Of a DNA stretch of 64,000 nt, positions 59,236 through 64,000 are shown piece after piece. Position 1 is the first letter of the stretch. The number at the start of each line of letters is the position of its first letter. A model generated the notes under the pieces. The model made no database searches. It was not told where the DNA came from and saw only the letters and a list, made by a program, of their open reading frames with translations. The position numbers and the translations under genes were made by a program. The DNA comes from Brachycybe producta (lineage: Eukaryota > Arthropoda > Diplopoda > Playtdesmida > Andrognathidae), in contig JAUPFP010000037.1 in assembly GCA_036925085.1 (NCBI GenBank), positions 1,384,001 to 1,448,000 of the forward strand, read 5' to 3'.

Positions 59236-60195
59236 TAAAAAAAAAAACTTTTACAAGGTGGCTGAATAGATATTTATTGTATTTTTGTTTATGTTCTATA
59301 GGAGGGTCTCTTCCTATCATCAGCAATTTCGAGAAAATTTATGTTTTTTCAAGAGAACGTTTTTCAGGAGAAACATTACGAAAAAGTTCAAAATAATTTA
59401 GAAACTAGAATAGTTGGTGATAATGCTTCAAAGTTTATTCTTGATGATATCTTTCAAAATAAACTTTTTATGACAGTTTCAAAAAAAGGCGAAAGTAGTT
59501 TTTCATGAAAATTGTTTATTTTTTAAGAAAGATTGAAATGAAAAAAACTTTTAATAATCTTTTATGCACAAAAGCTGAAAAAACAAAAACAAAACAAAAA
59601 CTCAAGTATTTCAAAGACAAATTGGCGACAATTCTAAAACATTTCTGCAACTGTTGTGTTTTATTTTTGTCTGCAATTTCACAAACAATTTCATGTCCCT
59701 CCACAAGTCGGTATAAACATCAAAAGGTTTGTGTTTTGTCTCGGTATTATGCAACATTTTGTCAACTATGTCTGTTCAGTGTGGACAGTTAGTATTATGT
59801 ATTAAAACAAAAACAAAACCCTATTTCTTTGTGTTGTGTCACCAGTTTGTTGTGGTTTTGTTTTGAGTACTGCTGACAGTTGTATCAGGTTTGTTTTGTT
59901 TTGATAATCGGCTTTTTCTGGCGTTTTTGTTGTGTTTTTGTCTCGAAATCATATTGAACTTTTTTGTCAACTTGATGTGGACCAGGCTTTATAATCTTAC
60001 GATGATACTAGTGCCATCTGGTGGTGTAATTGTACTAAGGAGGGAAAAATAGCGCTAAATGAGCAATGTCGCGAATAATTCATTTTCGGTCTTGTTTTTT
60101 TTTACATTAAAAATGATATTAATCGAAAAAAGAATCGAGTCAAACGGTCTGCAAAGAAACAGCAATTTATTCAACGTTCATGTGACGTTAACTTG
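59236..60195. other. Intergenic with family C and E fragments
   Basis: A family C left arm lies at about 59398-59420 (TTTAGAAACTAGAATAGTTG), with ATATCTTTCAAAATAAACTT after it. At 59969-59993, GATGTGGACCAGGCTTTATAA is a right end of family E. A 95-codon frame at 59505-59792 runs through repeat sequence and is not supported. Confidence 0.45.
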
Positions 60196-60245
60196 TATTT
60201 AAAAAGTCGCGAAAATCACTAAAAAAAAAGATCTGCCTGATATTC

Positions 60246-60521
60246 ATGGTCAAAAGGTCAGTTTTTTTAGCAACTTTTTAAAATGAAATAAGTAATTTAT
60301 TTGAGTGTTGTTTGTAAGAAAAATAGGTTTTCTTTATGTTTTTCAATGATTCTAAGTAGGAAACGTGTTTTAATGTCGTGTTTTACTCGTTAAATATAAA
60401 GTTTCTTATGTTTTGTTTTACAGCACGTTTTTAAATCCACTTGTTGCATCTGTTCTTGACGTCACCGTCATAGTTTTCTATGTACGTGACGTTACGGTCG
60501 ATGCATTTCATTTCTTAACCG
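60246..60521 (+). other. Possible 5' exons of an unrecognised gene
   Basis: A TATTTAAAAA lies at about 60196-60205. ATGGTCAAAAG at 60246-60256 is followed by GTCAGT. A second segment, 60424-60521, sits between TTTGTTTTACAG and a strong donor G|GTGAGTTA. Joined, the phase fits and reads MVKSTFLNPLVASVLDVTVI and on, 36 codons, open to the second donor. No third exon was found. A CRE-like TGACGTCA at 60457-60464 lies in the second segment, so it may instead be promoter sequence. Confidence 0.25.
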
Positions 60522-60818
60522 GTGAGTTAATCTTGTAGACTGTTTTATGTGGTCGTTTGTTGTCATTGAACTTTATCGCGAGGCTTTGAAATGAAGCGCT
60601 TTTATTTGAACTCTCAATGGAGCGGTTTTTATTTATTACAAGATCGTTATTGGTAAATATCATATGAATGCGGCCATGTTGTTTCTATATACTTTAAGAT
60701 TTTAATGTAGAATGGATGCAAAATGGCGCCTTATCACATAGTTGGATTCTCGAGTTGGATTGTAAGAAACACACCATAGCCATCTGGTGGTAACATTTAG
60801 CATTCGCCTTAAGCTTAA

Positions 60819-61055
60819 GGCTAGATACACACGATCATTTCGGATTTTTCCATAGATCTACTGCGCACAGACTATTCGTTTTAACGTCGAAATTGAAGAG
60901 AAAATTTGTTGTAGCAGTTCGTCGGAGTCATGATGGAAGATTAAGTAAAAATAAATGGAATTAACAAAATACACCACGTACACGTTCAACTTTAATTTTC
61001 GAAAGCCAGAATGCCCGGAATGGAGATGCCGGAATTGATCGTGTGAACCCAGCCT
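60819..61055. mobile_element. MITE family I (GGCTAGATACACACGATCA ends)
   Basis: GGCTAGATACACACGATCAT after TTAA (60815-60818) is inverted at the right as TGATCGTGTGAACCCAGCC, followed by TAAA. Inner arms ATTTCGGATTTTTCC and ATGCCGGAAT pair partly. The 112-codon minus-strand frame starting beyond it is not supported. Confidence 0.75.
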
Positions 61056-61240
61056 AAAAATTAAAAAATGTGCAAATTGTTTGTTTTTCTCCAAATTATG
61101 CATTTTATCCGAATAATAAATCCCAAAATATGAAAGAAAGTTGTTTATTTTATCAACAGAAGATATATTTATTAATTGGTTATATAGGAAAATCACAATT
61201 AATTAAATGTAATTAATATTTACAATAATCAGAACCTATT

Positions 61241-61740
61241 TGAAGCGTGCATTTCCAAAACGTTGTAGATGCCAAAATATAAATTTTTCAGGATAGAAAA
61301 AACAAATTTTCTACTAAACTAATTACATTAAAGACATAAAATATTGTAATACAATTTACAGTAAGCTATAAGAAATGAAGAGAATTTATTAAGAATTGTT
61401 AATCAGTATTAGAATATATTTTTTTTAAATGTTCCAAAATGTTGTAAGTGCCAACATGTAACATAATGCTGACAAGTTGTCACTATACTGTAGTGACATT
61501 GTTGGCATTTACAACGTGAGAATAATCACTGGCCATGTTGCCACTCGAATTACTATTGGCTGTTACAACGTTATAACTTGCATAACAATTCTACTTGAGT
61601 TGTTTTTTTACCACTAGGAACAGCACTTTTGTGACAAGCGAATTCTTCTGCAAAAAGCATGGCGTTTACAACCCATTTTCAATTAAAAACGTATTTTGCC
61701 CTTTTGTGGCGTTTACAACGTTTTGGAAATGCACGCCTCA
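61241..61740. mobile_element. 500-bp element with GCGTGCATTTCC inverted ends
   Basis: The 30-bp ends at 61245-61274 and 61707-61736 match at 28 of 30 positions when inverted (GCGTGCATTTCCAAAACGTT shared). A second, inner inverted pair occurs at about 61437-61457 and 61500-61517 (GTTGTAAGTGCCAAC / GTTGGCATTTACAAC). About 500 bp, non-coding. Superfamily not recognised. Confidence 0.85.
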
Positions 61741-62164
61741 TTGAACATACTCCACCAAAAGACACTAAACCATATGAAAAGAGAAGAAATTAAAATTATT
61801 AATACCCATTGTGCTACACGAGCAAACAGTGGCTTTTGACCTTTAGTTGAACCTATTTGACTACTTTAATAAACGCAACATTATGACGTCAGTGATAATT
61901 GGATTCAATGGCTCCCCCCCCCACGTGCTTCTGTTTTAACTTAACCTGTAGTACGGAGTACAGCATTGTCAGTTAAACTTTTAATGTGAACAAGCTGTAA
62001 CTTCCTAAATTAAAATTAATAATATTATTAAAATAATTATTTTTTAGACACTAGTATAATTGTTTTTTTTTTAATTATTATTTTTGTAATTTCCTGGCGG
62101 AACCCTTACTATATGGCTTTGCAGAACCAAAGGGTTCCTCAGAACCACATTTGGTAAACAATGC
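61741..62164. other. AT-rich intergenic
   Basis: No gene. GGTTCCTCAGAACCACATTTGG-type sequence near 62131-62157 is like the decayed hAT units at 29195-29660. Confidence 0.4.
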
Positions 62165-62356
62165 CTTAGACACAGGCAATTAGAAAACGAGATGAACAGA
62201 AGTTGGCTCCGTCCTTTTTATGACGAACGCAACTTCTAATTGGCTCCGAACTTTTCAACGTCGAACCACACAACAAATCAATTAGAAGTTGCCGTTCGTC
62301 ATAAAAAGGGCGGAGCCAACTAATGTTCATCCCGTTTTCTAATTGCCTGTGCCTTA
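62165..62356. mobile_element. MITE family A copy
   Basis: Left ACACAGGCAATTAGAAAACG; right GTTTTCTAATTGCCTGTGCC. TTAG-like tetramers on both sides are consistent with decayed TTAA duplications. The inner arms (TTGGCTCCGTCCTTTTTATG / AAAAAGGGCGGAGCCAAC) pair well. The best preserved copy of the family. Confidence 0.88.
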
Positions 62357-62574
62357 GACTACCAGCATATTACAACCTCATTAGTCATTAGACTCATTAC
62401 TTAGAAGCATTACAAGCCTCCACCTCCAACCTACATCACAGTTTGAGATGGGGAACACACCTCTTCTAGCAGGCCTTGTAATAATTCATTTGCTCTTCTA
62501 GTTTGTTAAAAAATTTCAATTTCTTCTTGAAACTCAGATTAAGTAACTTTTTTTTTACTGCACGAAATAAATTG

Positions 62575-62940
62575 TTTCCATTCAAACAACGAACCAACAC
62601 AATGTCAACCATTTTGGTTTATGTAAAAATGTTGGCCTGATGATCCGGTCCAACATTGTTGTGTTCGACCATTGGTCTCACTATTGGCTGTACTTTCTGT
62701 CCCAACAATAGCTGAACCTGTCATATCAATGACTTGAGTCTGATATTAATGATTTTTGGGCCAATAAAAATTGGATCATTGTTGGGTCACAATTAAGTGG
62801 GCCGTTGTTGGGCCCAGTATTGAGTGGGTAATTGTTGGTTGACTCTTAATCAGATCATTGTTAGGCCAATATTAAGTTGGGAAATATGTATTTTTGCAAC
62901 ATTGGGCCAAAATAAATTTGGTTAAATTGGTTGTTGCCAT
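62575..62940 (+). repeat. Degenerate tandem repeat (ATTGTTGGGCCAATATTAAG)
   Basis: Six or more loosely conserved units of about 40-45 bp built on TTGTTGGG(C/T)C(A/C)(A/C)..TTAAGT(G/T)G, for example GATCATTGTTGGGTCACAAT and GATCATTGTTAGGCCAATAT. No coding capacity. Confidence 0.65.
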
Positions 62941-64000
62941 AGTTTTGTTAATATTCGCTAACATAAATTCGTGCATTGGGCTAATATGCTGTGCTACTTG
63001 GAATTGGTTTTACTGGTCATTGTGGTCAGTTTGATACAATCCCTAGTTTGACAAAATCTCTCTACTGATTGATTGCATCCGTAGTATTGTACGGAGCTAT
63101 TGCATACGTGCAATAGCTAAACCTAGCTCGTGTTACTGAAATTTTTATACTGAGTTTATATCAGGTTTTTCAGGTAAGTTTTTTTGTTCTGCTTGAACAG
63201 ATACTATTGTATATAGATAGATGCATATGAAAGTGCATTGTACTGTTACACATTTCTTTTCCAATAATAACCTAGAGACCTACCTGTAATCCTTGGAAGA
63301 AGGGCCTGAGGGCTGAGGGGGAGAAGAAAGGAGGAGAGGAAGAGAAAGTTGTGTGTGTGTGACGGTGATCCATTTCACTTTTTTTTGTTACTTATTTGTA
63401 AAATAAGTAACGGTTTTTAAGAATTGATGGGGGTTGGGTGAAAATAAGGAAAACAGGGAGGGAGGAGGCCTCAGGGGTTCAGGTGTTTACTCTCTCTCTC
63501 TCTCTTTCTCTCTCTGAGCTCACGCCCTTTACTTATGAGGACCTTTTTATATATATTTATTATTAGGGGGGAGAAAAAGAGAATTTGGTCTGCAGCTAGA
63601 AACTAGAGGGAAAAAAAAACACTTCCGCATTTTCTCTTTTAACCCAAATAATAAGTTACTTTTGTTTATTAATTTCGAACACGAAATGCAAAAGTTGTTT
63701 ATATTATTCAGAATTGATTTATATAAAAAGGAGACATATTTTAAGACAATTGGAGGGTGAGTGGGTGATGAAGGGGAGGGGAAGGAGGGGGGGGGTTCAG
63801 GTGAAAATAAGAGATGTTAATGTGTTGTTTCAGAAAAGACAATGAAATGGAAATTTAAAGATGAAGATTTTACATTTGAAATCTTAATTAAGTTCATTAA
63901 GAATTATAATAACAGGTAGAAACAGCAGTGCCATCTTAATGGGGGGGAGGGGCAACTGGGCTCAGGGCCTCCGTCTAAACTAGGGCCTCAGTCAGTTAAT
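62941..64000. other. Purine- and CT-rich end of window
   Basis: No gene is supported. Features are a purine-rich tract (about 63300-63350), a (GT)n run (about 63349-63361), a (CT)n run (63489-63516) and several poly-G stretches (for example 63786-63795, 63941-63950). GGGCCTCCGTCTAAACTAGG near 63965 resembles an end of a small DNA element cut by the window edge. Confidence 0.45.

Noticed and set aside
60858-61196. 112-codon minus-strand frame
   Set aside because: It overlaps the family I MITE and AT-rich flank. There is no signal, domain or splice support.
1-64000. CRISPR array, bacterial operons, or LTR/viral-type elements
   Set aside because: No regular spacer-repeat array, no ribosome-binding-site operons and no long retroelement or capsid-type frame were seen. 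All recognised repeats are small DNA-transposon hairpins, one SINE and simple repeats.

Overview
The window is AT-rich, repeat-dense nuclear DNA from an animal, most likely an arthropod. The case for arthropod rests on three things: arrays of a TTAGG-type pentamer (8194-8211 and 10434-10505), glycine/tyrosine-rich secreted proteins of GGYGG type like those in arthropod cuticle, and genes in which the first intron cuts the signal peptide after two to four codons, the usual layout of arthropod cuticle-protein genes. The species cannot be named from the sequence. Nothing bacterial or organellar was seen, and no long viral-type or retroelement reading frame.

Only four genes are convincing, all on the + strand, spread over 18.5-59.2 kb: (1) a proline-rich secreted protein (18581-22647); (2) a threonine-rich then Gly/Tyr/Ser-rich protein (33350-40097); (3) a GGYGG-repeat protein (50882-53114); (4) a small secreted basic protein (57362-59050). 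All share one plan: TATA box, a tiny first coding exon (2-4 codons), a phase-0 intron of 1.0-5.0 kb, and one large second exon holding the rest of the protein. The true starts are therefore in mini-exons far upstream of the visible long reading frames. Proteins 1-3 also share blocks of a G-(Y/F)-x-x-G-K-x-x-G type set between low-complexity spacers, and proteins 1, 2 and 4 carry a basic (KR or RxxR) site that may remove a propeptide. I read this as a dispersed tandem cluster of related extracellular structural proteins (cuticle, silk, glue or a similar secreted material). No known family could be assigned beyond 'glycine-rich/GGYGG cuticular-like'.

The rest is mostly small non-autonomous DNA transposons (MITEs). 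At least ten hairpin families are visible, several with clear target-site duplications: hAT-like families with 8-bp duplications (13390-13552, 46119-46386, 48861-49159) and a TTAA family whose empty site is preserved in the opposite arm of a 3-kb foldback (10215-10424). One hairpin family (arms containing AGAAACTAGAA / TTCTAGTTTCT) occurs about 18 times, lies in the first intron of all four genes, and makes up most of the intron of gene 4. A tRNA-derived SINE with a CAA tail is at 14608-14917. Weaker possible exons are at 40977-41107 plus 41301-41333 (alternative end of gene 2), 60246-60521 (possible start of another gene) and 11651-11724.
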